This document shows, piece after piece, positions 49,949-58,001 of a DNA stretch of 64,000 nt. Source of the DNA: Klebsiella sp. BIGb0407 (GTDB taxonomy: Bacteria > Pseudomonadota > Gammaproteobacteria > Enterobacterales > Enterobacteriaceae). The translations under genes and the position numbers were made by a program. Every line of letters begins with the position of its first letter. Within the stretch, counting starts at the first letter, position 1. The notes under the pieces are model-generated. The model was not told where the DNA came from. It saw nothing but the letters and a program-made list of their open reading frames with translations, and ran no database searches. The DNA is taken from assembly GCF_024807845.1 (NCBI RefSeq), contig NZ_JANUEQ010000001.1, forward strand, positions 986,900-1,050,899, written 5' to 3'.

Positions 49949-50464
49949 TTAATTATATGAAATATCGAAAGTTACATTTGCATTAGCGTCGCCTGGGACT
50001 GTTTTTCCAAATGTATTGTAGGCCGCATAAATAGTTGCCGTGGTTGTATTACCATTATCCAAATCGACACTGAAATCTCGTGCATTCGGTTTAATCAAAG
50101 AGCTATTACTTTGTGCTGTATACAGACCAATACCGACCAGATCGGTTAACTCCTGCTCTTCAACTGAGAAGTAATCTGCATTATCTGTTACCACGTCCCC
50201 GCTAAATAAGAAATTAGCTTTAGTCGCGGCAGGACAGTTTGATAATGTGATTTCAATGGGTACATAATCAGTCATCTTACCCGCATCGGTATAATTGGCG
50301 GTATTCCAGACGCCCATATCAATAGTATTATTCTGTTGACCATTGATAGTAACTTCACATGGACTGTCAGTAAAAGAACCTTTAAAGTTTAATGAACCAT
50401 CAGCAGCAAAAGCAGAAGAAGTCATCATTACAATACAAGCGGGGAATAAAATTTTCTTTAACAT
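49949..50464 (-). CDS. Major fimbrial subunit
   Basis: A 171-residue pilin. The signal peptide MLKKILFPACIVMMTSSAFA cleaves before ADGSLNF. Typical features are SPCEVTING (first Cys), ITLSNCPAA (second Cys) and the end ANVTFDISYN, the alternating hydrophobic strand that binds the chaperone. It is the first gene of the leftward operon, with a long AT-rich upstream region where the promoter should lie. It is a paralogue of the last gene of the cluster. Confidence 0.92.
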   Translation of the reverse strand: MLKKILFPACIVMMTSSAFAADGSLNFKGSFTDSPCEVTINGQQNNTIDMGVWNTANYTDAGKMTDYVPIEITLSNCPAATKANFLFSGDVVTDNADYFSVEEQELTDLVGIGLYTAQSNSSLIKPNARDFSVDLDNGNTTTATIYAAYNTFGKTVPGDANANVTFDISYN

Positions 50465-51120
50465 TTAAGTAGCCTAATATAATTTATTTAGTGTTTTAGT
50501 CTCATATTATTTGGAGCTCAAATACGAGAGGTGCGCATCTTACATAAGAGATAAGTAATAAGATATACGTCATAAGTTAAATAAAACTCTTTAAATGTAA
50601 AAGAAACCCCACCCTTCAAATGAAATACTTACAAATAAAAATAAAAAACCGGATAACGGCACCCATTGATAAAACAAATTATTAAAATAAAACATAATAC
50701 TGATACATTAAAACAACAATTACTCATAGTAATAAACAAAAAACAGGGGTGTTTATATTATAAAGTAACCATATTCATTAATACGCAGAGAGGTAGTAGC
50801 GGCTGTGTTAATTTATAACTAAGCTATTTCTTAGATTAGTTTATTAAGACTTTTTTTAATAGATATATTAGCTGCGTGTAAGGTTTTGTATTTATTATTA
50901 AGTCCACGTAGCCCTTAAAGCATCAGGATATCCCTCCAGGCAGGCTGATGTTGTGCGAGGATGGATTATATTTGGCATGCAATAGCGTCTCGCTCACGCG
51001 AGACGCTATGATTAAAATAACGGATAGGTACAACAACGGTGTCAGAACGACCTGCAAAACGGAAATTTTGTTCAGCCCGCTATAGTTCTGGCAGCTGAGG
51101 GTTATTTGCCCGGTACTGAA
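50465..51120. other. AT-rich promoter region of the fimbrial operon
   Basis: A 656-bp non-coding stretch. Its right part (50982-51009) holds a strong inverted repeat ATAGCGTCTCGC / GCGAGACGCTAT with loop TCAC that could terminate the dehydrogenase transcript. No recombinase gene or obvious phase-variation inverted repeats are apparent. The rest is A+T-rich, as expected for H-NS-silenced fimbrial promoters. Confidence 0.55.
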
Positions 51121-51870
51121 TTAAATCTGAGCCAAGCCGCCGTCTACATATATTTCTGCTGCGTTAATAAAACTTGCATCGTCTGATGCCAGAAACGCCA
51201 CGGTTTTACCTAACTCTTCCGGTTCACCCAGGCGCCCCAGCGGGACACCGGCAGCCAGTGCGTCAAACAATCCCTGGCGATGATCTTCAGGAACCAGGCC
51301 TCCCAGACCGGGCGTGCGAACGGGCCCCGGGCTAACGACGTTGACCCGGATACCACGATCCTTCAGATCAAGCGCCCAGGAACGAGCCAGGCTACGCACC
51401 GCGGCTTTACTGGCGCTATACACGCTAAAACTTGCTGTTCCTTTAACCGCAGCCGTCGAGCCCGTAAGTATAATAGAAGCGCCCTGGGTCAGTAGCGGAA
51501 GTGCCTTCTGAACAGTGAACAGCACACCACGTACGTTGGTGCCGAAAATACGATCAAAGTGCTCTTCCGTTATAGCACCTAACGGCATCATGTCACCGCC
51601 ACCGGCATTCGCGAAAACAACATCAAGTTTGCCTGATTCGCTCGCAATCGTGGAAAACACCGTATCGAGATCGCTCAGGACAGAGGCATCCGCTCGAATA
51701 CCGGTCGCCGAGGCTCCGATGAAAACCACCGCGGCATCCAGCTCTTCCTTACGGCGCCCGGTGATATACACTTTTGCACCCTGCTCGGCCAGCTCCTTCG
51801 CTGATGCCAGGCCAATGCCAGAACTGCCGCCGGTGACTAACGCTATTTTGCCTGAAAGCTTTTTATTCAT
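51121..51870 (-). CDS. SDR-family oxidoreductase
   Basis: A classical short-chain dehydrogenase of 249 residues; substrate unknown. The NAD(P) loop is TGGSSGIG (about 14-21), the NNAG equivalent is FANAGGGDMMP, and the catalytic triad is Ser in ILTGSTAA, then Y-x-x-x-K in YSASKAAVRSLA. The start at 51870 (MNKKLSGK) has AGGATGG upstream; a closer ATG lacks spacing. It heads leftward in the same direction as the NTF2-like and VOC genes and may share their LysR control, with 54 bp to the next gene. Confidence 0.88.
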   Translation of the reverse strand: MNKKLSGKIALVTGGSSGIGLASAKELAEQGAKVYITGRRKEELDAAVVFIGASATGIRADASVLSDLDTVFSTIASESGKLDVVFANAGGGDMMPLGAITEEHFDRIFGTNVRGVLFTVQKALPLLTQGASIILTGSTAAVKGTASFSVYSASKAAVRSLARSWALDLKDRGIRVNVVSPGPVRTPGLGGLVPEDHRQGLFDALAAGVPLGRLGEPEELGKTVAFLASDDASFINAAEIYVDGGLAQI

Positions 51871-51923
51871 AGTAACCATCCTGAAATTAAATAATTAAGA
51901 TAAGACCCTTAAACCCTGCGATG

Positions 51924-52382
51924 TCATTCTTTACTGAGAAAAACACGTGCGCTCGATAACCTGTCTCCGCTGAGCGTAAAGATGTCTTCTCCACGCACCC
52001 GATACGGATTGTCTTTCGGGCCATAACCCCAGGTCACACGGGCCATTCCGTGATTCCACTCGACAGGCGCTGGCGTAAAGATAAAACCGGGGTGCTGCGC
52101 CTGCACTTCACTGATAGCGGCATTCACGCGATCTGTGCCCTCATTCAGTCCATGATTGTCGGCAACGAAGAAGTTGGGCATATAAACCGCAGCAAAGGCT
52201 TTTGCCCGCTCTGACGCATCAGTGTTATTCCAGATAGCGAAGTGGCTATCGATGAGCTGTTGTAAATCTGAAGGTGCGACCGAGGTCGTTGTGATGTTCA
52301 TGGTTGTGTTCTCCGCCAATACATTCTTCGTTCCAGCCAGTAGTACAGTCAGTACCAGGGTTTTGGTGAGTATTCTCTTCAT
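51924..52382 (-). CDS. Exported SnoaL/NTF2-like protein
   Basis: A 152-residue periplasmic protein with a signal peptide (MKRILTKTLVLTVLLAG..VLA-EN). The mature domain fits the NTF2/SnoaL cone fold: LQQLIDSHFAIWNNTDASER, FVADNHGLNEGTDRVNAAI and VRGEDIFTLSGDRLSSARVF. Such proteins bind or isomerise small molecules, but no catalytic dyad can be pinned. It lies 12 bp from the VOC gene upstream, so the two exported proteins form one operon with the SDR. Confidence 0.82.
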   Translation of the reverse strand: MKRILTKTLVLTVLLAGTKNVLAENTTMNITTTSVAPSDLQQLIDSHFAIWNNTDASERAKAFAAVYMPNFFVADNHGLNEGTDRVNAAISEVQAQHPGFIFTPAPVEWNHGMARVTWGYGPKDNPYRVRGEDIFTLSGDRLSSARVFLSKE

Positions 52383-52394
52383 CTCCCTACCCTG

Positions 52395-52949
52395 TCAGCT
52401 TGCGGTTCTGGCTTTACCTACCAGCTCAATCTGCGAACCCCAGGGCGTCAGAAAGTAAAACCACTGGGTACCATCGGCGTTAGTCACAGGCTCATTCAGC
52501 GTTTTCAACCCGGCCTGTTGTATAGCCTTAAAACTCGATGCTACATCTCGCGTTTTCAGCGCAATATGCGTTGCCGCATCGTCATCCTGATGAGGATGGT
52601 CATGGCCAATTTGTTCCCCGCTGTACTGGAAGAGCTCCACTCCCGTACCATCCGGTAATCGCATCATGACAAAACGTTTGAGGTCGCTGGACTGATGCCA
52701 GTTAAAGGCCGTTTTCCACGCATCAGGAATCGCTCCCGGAACGATATCTGATTCCAGTTCAGCACCAAAAGTGGTCTGGAAGAATGCGATGGCTTTATCC
52801 AGATCGGGGACGTTTATCCCGGCGTGATCCAGTCCGGAAATAACCACCAGCGGGGTCCGGACTTCACTGAAAGCCGGTGTAACGATACTGGTAGCACCCA
52901 GCAACAGTGAAGAAGCCAGGAGCGTTGAAGCGATGCGGTAAGTTTTCAT
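52395..52949 (-). CDS. Exported VOC-family (glyoxalase-like) protein
   Basis: A 184-residue protein. Start is at the ATG for MKTYRIASTLLASSLLLG, preceded by GGAAACAC; the 42 upstream codons of the frame lie in the promoter. After the signal peptide the vicinal oxygen chelate fold shows LDHAGINVPDLDKAIAFFQTTFG, GTGVELFQYSG, and THIALKTRD. His in LDHAG and THIAL and Glu in VELF/IELV are the usual metal ligands. Being exported is unusual for this fold. It is divergent from a LysR gene. Confidence 0.82.
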   Translation of the reverse strand: MKTYRIASTLLASSLLLGATSIVTPAFSEVRTPLVVISGLDHAGINVPDLDKAIAFFQTTFGAELESDIVPGAIPDAWKTAFNWHQSSDLKRFVMMRLPDGTGVELFQYSGEQIGHDHPHQDDDAATHIALKTRDVASSFKAIQQAGLKTLNEPVTNADGTQWFYFLTPWGSQIELVGKARTAS

Positions 52950-53087
52950 GTCTGTGTTTCCGTGATGAGTTAATGACCTAAACCAGCACCTTTGGTAACA
53001 GCGGCTGTTGTCATGATGAGAGAAGCATATCGACGGGCGATGAATTTCAAAATAGAATGATTTGAAATTCATCATTGCAGATTTGAA

Positions 53088-54005
53088 ATGACCAGATTTC
53101 CCGATTTTGAAGGACTCGCCATGTTTTCGAAGGTGGCAGAGGAAGGCTCTTTTGCGGCAGCCGCCAGGGTGATGGGAGTCTCTGTTCCTACCGTTTCGCG
53201 TGCTGTAGCAAGACTTGAAGAACGACTGGGCGGTCGACTGTTTAACCGCACATCACGTCAGCTTGCTTTAACAGAGTTCGGCTACAGCATGGTCGAGAGC
53301 GCGTCAGATATGTACCGTCAGGCGGAGAAAATGGAAAGCGAAGCCCATGAACTGTCTGTACAGCCCCGCGGTCAGGTGCGTTTAGCGGTACCCATGTCCT
53401 TTGGTTTACGCTGGGTTACCCCTCTGTTGCCAGAATTGATCCGCCAGTTCCCGGAACTCAGTGTGGATTTACATCTGTCCGATGCGTCAGTCGATCTGAT
53501 AGCGGAGGGCTTTGACGCCGCGTTACGTATTGCAGCGTTACCAGACTCGTCGCTGGTCGCACGCAGGTTATGCGCGGTGACACAGTACCTGGTGGCTTCA
53601 CCCGCTTACCTCGCCGACCAAGGTATGCCGCAACATCCGCGCGATCTGGCTTATCGACAATGCTTTAGCTATGCCTATCGTGCACGGAGCCAGGTATGGC
53701 GGTTCACTCATACTTCCGGTGCGAAGGAAGATATTGTGCCCCAGGGCCCGCTGCGGGTAACCAACTCTGACGCCCTACTCCCTCCTCTGCTTGCAGGCCA
53801 GGGGATAGCTGAACTACCGGAGTTTATTGCCGCAGAATATCTGAAAGATGGGCGTCTGATACATCTGCTCGATGAATGGTCGATGACCCAGGGAGGGCTC
53901 TATTTTGTCACCCCCACCTCGCGCAGCAGACCACTGAAAGTCAAAGTACTTTCAGACTTCTTTGCGAAGCATCTTAGTGAGCCTGAATGGCGCTGGCCGG
54001 TCTGA
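53088..54005 (+). CDS. LysR-family transcriptional regulator, divergent to VOC operon
   Basis: A 305-residue LysR protein. The winged helix-turn-helix is seen in MFSKVAEEGSFAAAARVMG and SVPTVSRAVARLEERLGG (about 11-47), followed by an effector domain with PRGQVRLAVPMSFGLRW. It resembles the DhcR/CrgA group that governs aldehyde or quinone detoxification. The short divergent gap to the exported VOC and SnoaL genes indicates control of that operon. Confidence 0.87.
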   Translation: MTRFPDFEGLAMFSKVAEEGSFAAAARVMGVSVPTVSRAVARLEERLGGRLFNRTSRQLALTEFGYSMVESASDMYRQAEKMESEAHELSVQPRGQVRLAVPMSFGLRWVTPLLPELIRQFPELSVDLHLSDASVDLIAEGFDAALRIAALPDSSLVARRLCAVTQYLVASPAYLADQGMPQHPRDLAYRQCFSYAYRARSQVWRFTHTSGAKEDIVPQGPLRVTNSDALLPPLLAGQGIAELPEFIAAEYLKDGRLIHLLDEWSMTQGGLYFVTPTSRSRPLKVKVLSDFFAKHLSEPEWRWPV

Positions 54006-54180
54006 CCCTATTCTCCTGGCACACAGGACATTACATTTATGCAATGATGGTTTTCATTCTTTGCTGTTTTGATTATCTCTGGATGCCAGTATCGTTGTTT
54101 CACGTCATCAATCGAGGGTCTGTAGCAAGCTCTCAGGCTGAACTTGATCTGCATCTGGCTACACCTATCTGGAGAGAACA

Positions 54181-54573
54181 ATGAATCTGTACAGAACCAA
54201 TCTCAGTATTTCTTCCGCGGGGGATCATGATAAAACCCTGGCTACCGAAATTATCGTCAGCGCGTACTATCGCGTACACCCCGATGATCGGCAAACCTTC
54301 ATCGATGCGGTAAAACCAGAGATGCTGGCTGCACAACAGCTGCCAGGCTGCGTGTTTTATGCTTTTTCTCAGGATCTGGTCAATCCTGATACTTTTCATC
54401 TTTCCGAAGGCTGGGCCAGCCCCGAAGCCTATGAACGCCACGAACAGTCAGAAACGTTCTTGAAAGCGCTGGGAACGGTGGTGAAACATGTCCGCATCCT
54501 GAACCGCGAAGGCATTCGCTATGATGTTGCAAAACAGCATATTGATGATCCACGCGATAAAGTCGCGTCCTGA
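54181..54573 (+). CDS. Antibiotic biosynthesis monooxygenase (ABM) domain protein
   Basis: A 130-residue protein of the ABM/YgiN family, small dimeric ferredoxin-like enzymes that oxidise quinols or similar. The signature is AYYRVHPDDRQTFIDAVKPEM, then GCVFYAFSQDLVNPDTFHLSEGWASPEAYERHEQSETF. The E-G-W and H residues of the family are present. GGAGAGAAC precedes the ATG. It sits between the LysR gene and orphan lacA; membership of the LysR regulon is possible. Confidence 0.82.
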   Translation: MNLYRTNLSISSAGDHDKTLATEIIVSAYYRVHPDDRQTFIDAVKPEMLAAQQLPGCVFYAFSQDLVNPDTFHLSEGWASPEAYERHEQSETFLKALGTVVKHVRILNREGIRYDVAKQHIDDPRDKVAS

Positions 54574-54628
54574 TTCCGGAGTAGTTCCCTGATACCTTTT
54601 TCAGTGACTGTGGGCAGATCGGTTTCTA

Positions 54629-55240
54629 CTAACCCTCTGCTTCCACTTTAAAGTCCTTATGGTAATACTCTTTATCTTTGTCGGTAATGTCCCTGATCAC
54701 TTTGCACGGGACACCAGCAGCAACCACATTAGGGGGAACATTCTTTGTCACTACGCTTCCCGCGCCGATGACTGAGTTCTCACCTATAGTAACCCCTGGA
54801 TTGATAACGACCTGACTACCGATCCACACATTATTTTCTATTGTTACCGGAAATGAGAACATTTCTCCGGATTTTCTCAATTCATGATGAACAGGGTGCC
54901 CTGTTACGGAAATCGTGACGTTTGGCGCAATTAAAACGTTATCGCCTATGGTCACAATATAATCATCGACTACGGTCAAATTGAAGTTTGCGTAGAAATT
55001 ATCGCCAATGTGAATATTAGACCCGTAGGAAAAATAGACAGGAGGTTCTATCCAGGCATGTTTTCCTACCGTTCCAAACATTTCACCAACAAGTTTCGTC
55101 CTTTTTTCAACCTCTGATGGACGTGTATGGTTAAATTCATACATTAACTCTTTTCCATGTAATCTCTCTTCCGGCAGGCCTTCGCACATATCGGTATACA
55201 ATTTGCCTGCTTTTATTCTGTCTCTCATAGAAATGCCCAT
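54629..55240 (-). CDS. lacA: Galactoside O-acetyltransferase, orphan
   Basis: Transfers acetyl from acetyl-CoA to galactosides; cytosolic trimer. Start at the ATG for MGISMRDRIKAGKLYTD, with GGAG eight bases upstream, gives 203 residues as in E. coli LacA. The match is high throughout: MCEGLPEERLHGKELMYEF, the left-handed beta-helix hexapeptide repeats (NIHIGDNFYANFN, VTIGDNVLIAPNVT), catalytic His in VTGHPVHHELR and the WIGSQVVINPGVTIG end. No lacZ or lacY lies beside it; instead a lac-type promoter stands directly upstream, which is unusual for the third gene of the operon. Confidence 0.93.
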   Translation of the reverse strand: MGISMRDRIKAGKLYTDMCEGLPEERLHGKELMYEFNHTRPSEVEKRTKLVGEMFGTVGKHAWIEPPVYFSYGSNIHIGDNFYANFNLTVVDDYIVTIGDNVLIAPNVTISVTGHPVHHELRKSGEMFSFPVTIENNVWIGSQVVINPGVTIGENSVIGAGSVVTKNVPPNVVAAGVPCKVIRDITDKDKEYYHKDFKVEAEG

Positions 55241-55290
55241 CGAAGATACTCCATCATTGTCATTCAAACGTATTTAACGGCTTTCCCTAA

Positions 55291-55307
55291 AAATGTGAGC
55301 GAGTAAT
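55291..55307. promoter_or_regulatory. Possible auxiliary lac operator in the lacA leader
   Basis: AAATGTGAGCGAGTAAT has one strong LacI half-site (TGTGAGC) and a weak second half. Its centre lies 69 bp from the main operator centre, within the transcribed leader. Confidence 0.5.
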
Positions 55308-55360
55308 ATAAAATGTAATTTTCAGTCGATAGAAATCTCTGACGGGATTCAATTACAGAG

Positions 55361-55380
55361 ATTGTAATCCGCTCACATTT
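55361..55380 (-). promoter_or_regulatory. lac O1-like operator
   Basis: On the minus strand it reads AAATGTGAGCGGATTACAAT, nearly the E. coli O1 sequence (AATTGTGAGCGGATAACAATT). It lies at the expected transcription start of lacA. Confidence 0.85.
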
Positions 55381-55387
55381 CATTAAT

Positions 55388-55417
55388 AAAATAAGAGTAT
55401 GACGTTATTCCTGTAAA
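55388..55417 (-). promoter_or_regulatory. lac-type promoter (-35 TTTACA, -10 TATTTT)
   Basis: On the minus strand TTTACA (55412-55417), 18 bp, TATTTT (55388-55393). The E. coli lac promoter has TTTACA, 18 bp, TATGTT. The -35 is also 18 bp past the CRP half-site, exactly as in lac. Confidence 0.8.
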
Positions 55418-55433
55418 GAATAAGATGAGCAAT

Positions 55434-55451
55434 GGGTGAGCTAACTCACAC
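55434..55451. promoter_or_regulatory. CRP site of the lac-type promoter
   Basis: TGTGTGAGTTAGCTCACC on the minus strand contains GTGAGTTAGCTCAC, the same 14-bp core as the E. coli lac CRP site. Its centre lies 72.5 bp from the operator centre, against about 71.5 in lac. Confidence 0.85.
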
Positions 55452-55585
55452 AATTGTCCCTGCTGCTGATGGCCTGGCTGCCATCGCATTAACCAAGGAA
55501 GAGGCTATAACAGATAACAGCCCCCCGCCAGAAGCGGACCTTACTCAGTCCGCACTCTGGTCATCATCAGGGAACTGACCGGCTT

Positions 55586-56590
55586 TTAATGCCCCGATTT
55601 CATCATATCCAGCGTCAGTAATTTCAGATCTTCGCCTTGCTTAAAATGACTGCTCACGTTCCCGGAAATCCCGTTCTCCAGGGTGAGATCATTCACCAGA
55701 TTCAGTTTGGCCTGCGGAGATGAGCTGGAGAAATCAAGCTCGTCAAAATTAACCCAAACGATATTTGGCCGCGTGGTGGACTCAAAGACATAACGACGGT
55801 GGGTTAAATCCATCACTACCTGCCACAGCGTTTGTGAAGCATCAGGTTTGCCCGGATCCGGGATACGGAAAGGCTGAGCAGCATTACGCATCACGCTCAA
55901 CATTGCAGCGATAGCTTCAACTTGTGTTGCTGGCTGACTGAGACGGCTGACATAGTAGCTGGCTCTGGCAAAGCGATCGCTGGCCAACGTAGAGCCTGGC
56001 AGCGGCAGCTCTCCACCCAACCCAGTGAAAGTTTGCGCCAGAGCGAGTTGTTGATCATAGGTTGGTGAGTTTGTCATCACGCGATATTCCCGGCTGTGAT
56101 AGACCACTGGCTTACCGGCGCTGTATTCAATAATGCATGAATCGCCTTTGGCATCGTCCAATGCGAGATGGATAGCCGGAGGGCTTCCGCCGGTAGGGTC
56201 TTCCATTTGCACAACTTGCACCCCTGATTTCTCTATCCAGTCAACCGCATCAGCGACAGATGAAAAATTATCGAGAAAATACTGCAACCAGACCGCCTGG
56301 CTAAGCTGCGTACGGGAAGCGTCTGGTGCACCGTAGTCAGATTCCGCAAGCCATAAGATATGACCTGCCAGTCCGGCTTCATTCATACCATCAACGGAGA
56401 TCAGATCAAACGCCGTGGCCACCAGGCTTCCGTAACGAGAAGTCCACGTCAGCTCGCCATTGACACCATCATTTCGGGTGATGCCTCGTGGCTGCATCCA
56501 CAGGTTTGTCATCAGATCCTTCTGGAAGTCCATATTACGGCCTACAATAACGGCACCATTTGCATCCGGCCAAACAACGCGTGTACACAT
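55586..56590 (-). CDS. Choloylglycine hydrolase/penicillin V acylase family protein
   Basis: An Ntn-hydrolase of 334 residues cleaving an amide bond; its natural substrate (bile-acid, N-acyl amino acid, lactone) cannot be read. The start is fixed at the ATG giving Met-Cys2 (MCTRVVWP), because the Cys must become the N-terminal nucleophile; a longer frame of 24 residues would bury it. Conserved residues seen are R18 and D21 (GRNMDFQ), Asn in VMTNSPTYD, and Arg in LASDRFARASYY. No signal peptide is present, so it is probably cytosolic. It lies between lacA and a relic zinc-ribbon gene. Confidence 0.87.
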   Translation of the reverse strand: MCTRVVWPDANGAVIVGRNMDFQKDLMTNLWMQPRGITRNDGVNGELTWTSRYGSLVATAFDLISVDGMNEAGLAGHILWLAESDYGAPDASRTQLSQAVWLQYFLDNFSSVADAVDWIEKSGVQVVQMEDPTGGSPPAIHLALDDAKGDSCIIEYSAGKPVVYHSREYRVMTNSPTYDQQLALAQTFTGLGGELPLPGSTLASDRFARASYYVSRLSQPATQVEAIAAMLSVMRNAAQPFRIPDPGKPDASQTLWQVVMDLTHRRYVFESTTRPNIVWVNFDELDFSSSSPQAKLNLVNDLTLENGISGNVSSHFKQGEDLKLLTLDMMKSGH

Positions 56591-56713
56591 TCTTATCCCC
56601 TTTTCTGCTGTCGACGAGAATATCCTCTGCCCAAAGTATAATGGGGGATATTCTATTGTCATAGGAAGATGGTTTTACACACCCGTTCCCGTGGCGTTTC
56701 AGCTAAGAGCGAA

Positions 56714-56878
56714 TCAAAACACTGCGATGCTGGCTCCACGCTTGCCACATTTCGAGCACTTGAACCGAGTTTTCAGATCTTCCAGAGAGATCCCCATTGC
56801 AGCATAGCGTTTAAGGTCGTTTAAAGTGAGGATTGCGGGCTTACGACAAAAAAATCCTGAGGTGCAACGTACCAGCAT
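56714..56878 (-). CDS. Small zinc-ribbon-like protein, probably truncated
   Basis: A 54-residue frame with a C-terminal C-x-x-C: YAAMGISLEDLKTRFKCS then KCGKRGASIAVF, and an earlier C-x8-C (VRCTSGFFCRKP). This layout matches a small family whose members end in L-x-C-S-x-C-G-x-R. Similarity to coding sequence continues upstream of the ATG in the same frame (WHSDEVNQWRTRS, SLDDWIKSDSEM) to an in-frame stop inside a CAGCT repeat at 56966-56984, so a longer N terminus may have been lost by a slip in that repeat. Function unknown. Confidence 0.55.
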   Translation of the reverse strand: MLVRCTSGFFCRKPAILTLNDLKRYAAMGISLEDLKTRFKCSKCGKRGASIAVF

Positions 56879-56965
56879 CTCCGAGTCGCTTTTTATCCAG
56901 TCATCAAGACTGTCGTACGATCTCGTTCGCCACTGATTAACTTCATCACTGTGCCAGCCTATCTT

Positions 56966-56984
56966 CAGCTCAGCTCAGCTCAGC
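56966..56984. repeat. CAGCT pentanucleotide tandem repeat
   Basis: Three and four-fifths copies of CAGCT, followed by a degenerate AGGCAGGCAG. Because a 5-bp unit changes frame on gain or loss, it could switch the frame of the neighbouring zinc-ribbon ORF. Confidence 0.8.
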
Positions 56985-57077
56985 CCAGGCAGGCAGTAGA
57001 GATTCAGCTGGAGGCTTTATCATAACCTTCCTGGATCGCCTGGTAATGTCTGCTCGTTTCAGAAGCGGCTATTTTTC

Positions 57078-57647
57078 TTATATGCAGGGTCCTGTAGCGC
57101 ATCCGTACATCATAAACAGTGGAAACAAGGGAACTAAAGGGATCAGGGCGACGGTTCCCAAAGTGCTCAGCGTTTTGGTCTTATCATTAATGGATACCAC
57201 CACTGGCTGTTCCAGCTGGTAAGGCACGGCCAGTTCTGGAGCATAGGATGAGGACCAAAATCCTGACGCTTTAAACAAAACACCGAGTCGGTCGTTATCA
57301 ATCGGCATCGCATGATACTCATTGTTCAGCACCGCATGCTGCCCGGCATCCAGTTTTCGTTTATCGATCACAACCAGGTACTCTGCCGTCACTTCATGTT
57401 GTTCTACCATAAAGTTAACCCGTACTCCGGAGGCCTGTTGATGAAAGCGTTCATAAAATGTCTTATAACGCTGATATTCCTGCGGCACGCCGCTACGAAA
57501 AAATCGGTAACTGTATTTAGCCGAGCTGGCAATAATACCGGACTCAATAGGTTTAACGGCTACAATGGTATCGGTAGGCGGCAAGTTTGGTGCACTTGTA
57601 CAGCCTGCCAGAAGCATCACTATCAGCAGTGATAAATATCTCATCAT
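57078..57647 (-). CDS. Putative lipoprotein, hypothetical
   Basis: A 189-residue protein with signal peptide MMRYLSLLIVMLLAGC and lipobox LLAGC. The mature region is moderately charged (RYKTFYERFHQQASGVRVNF, VIDKRKLDAGQHAVLN), and the last 35 residues include a hydrophobic stretch (TLGTVALIPLVPLFPLFMMY) ending in a Cys pair CATGPC, which may be a second membrane segment. No family is recognised. It stands alone on the minus strand. Confidence 0.7.
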   Translation of the reverse strand: MMRYLSLLIVMLLAGCTSAPNLPPTDTIVAVKPIESGIIASSAKYSYRFFRSGVPQEYQRYKTFYERFHQQASGVRVNFMVEQHEVTAEYLVVIDKRKLDAGQHAVLNNEYHAMPIDNDRLGVLFKASGFWSSSYAPELAVPYQLEQPVVVSINDKTKTLSTLGTVALIPLVPLFPLFMMYGCATGPCI

Positions 57648-58001
57648 ATCAACTATTCCTGTGCACTATTTTATCCATGACATCCGATAATTTCATTTAA
57701 GTCCAGACTTACAAATGTCCATATCTGTTTATCATAATTTCTGAACCAGCTTCAATCATTCGATCTATCATTGTTGGGTAACAAGCCTATAAAAAAATAA
57801 GAATATTCGTGTGATCCACACCCTATTGTGGTTTCTCACCTTTATTTTTAAAATAATTCAAATATGCGTATTCGCTTTTCCCTCAAACTCATTCCGGGCG
57901 ATTTGATTGCTATAGCAGCCCTGCTATCGTTGTTTAAATTAGAAACATCATCCCTCACTGGTATACTTTATTTTTAACTTGTGCCCTAAGGACATTGGAC
58001 G
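57648..58001. other. Intergenic region before rbn
   Basis: A 354-bp AT-rich divergent region holding the promoters of the lipoprotein gene and rbn. No clear operator or repeat is seen. Confidence 0.5.
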
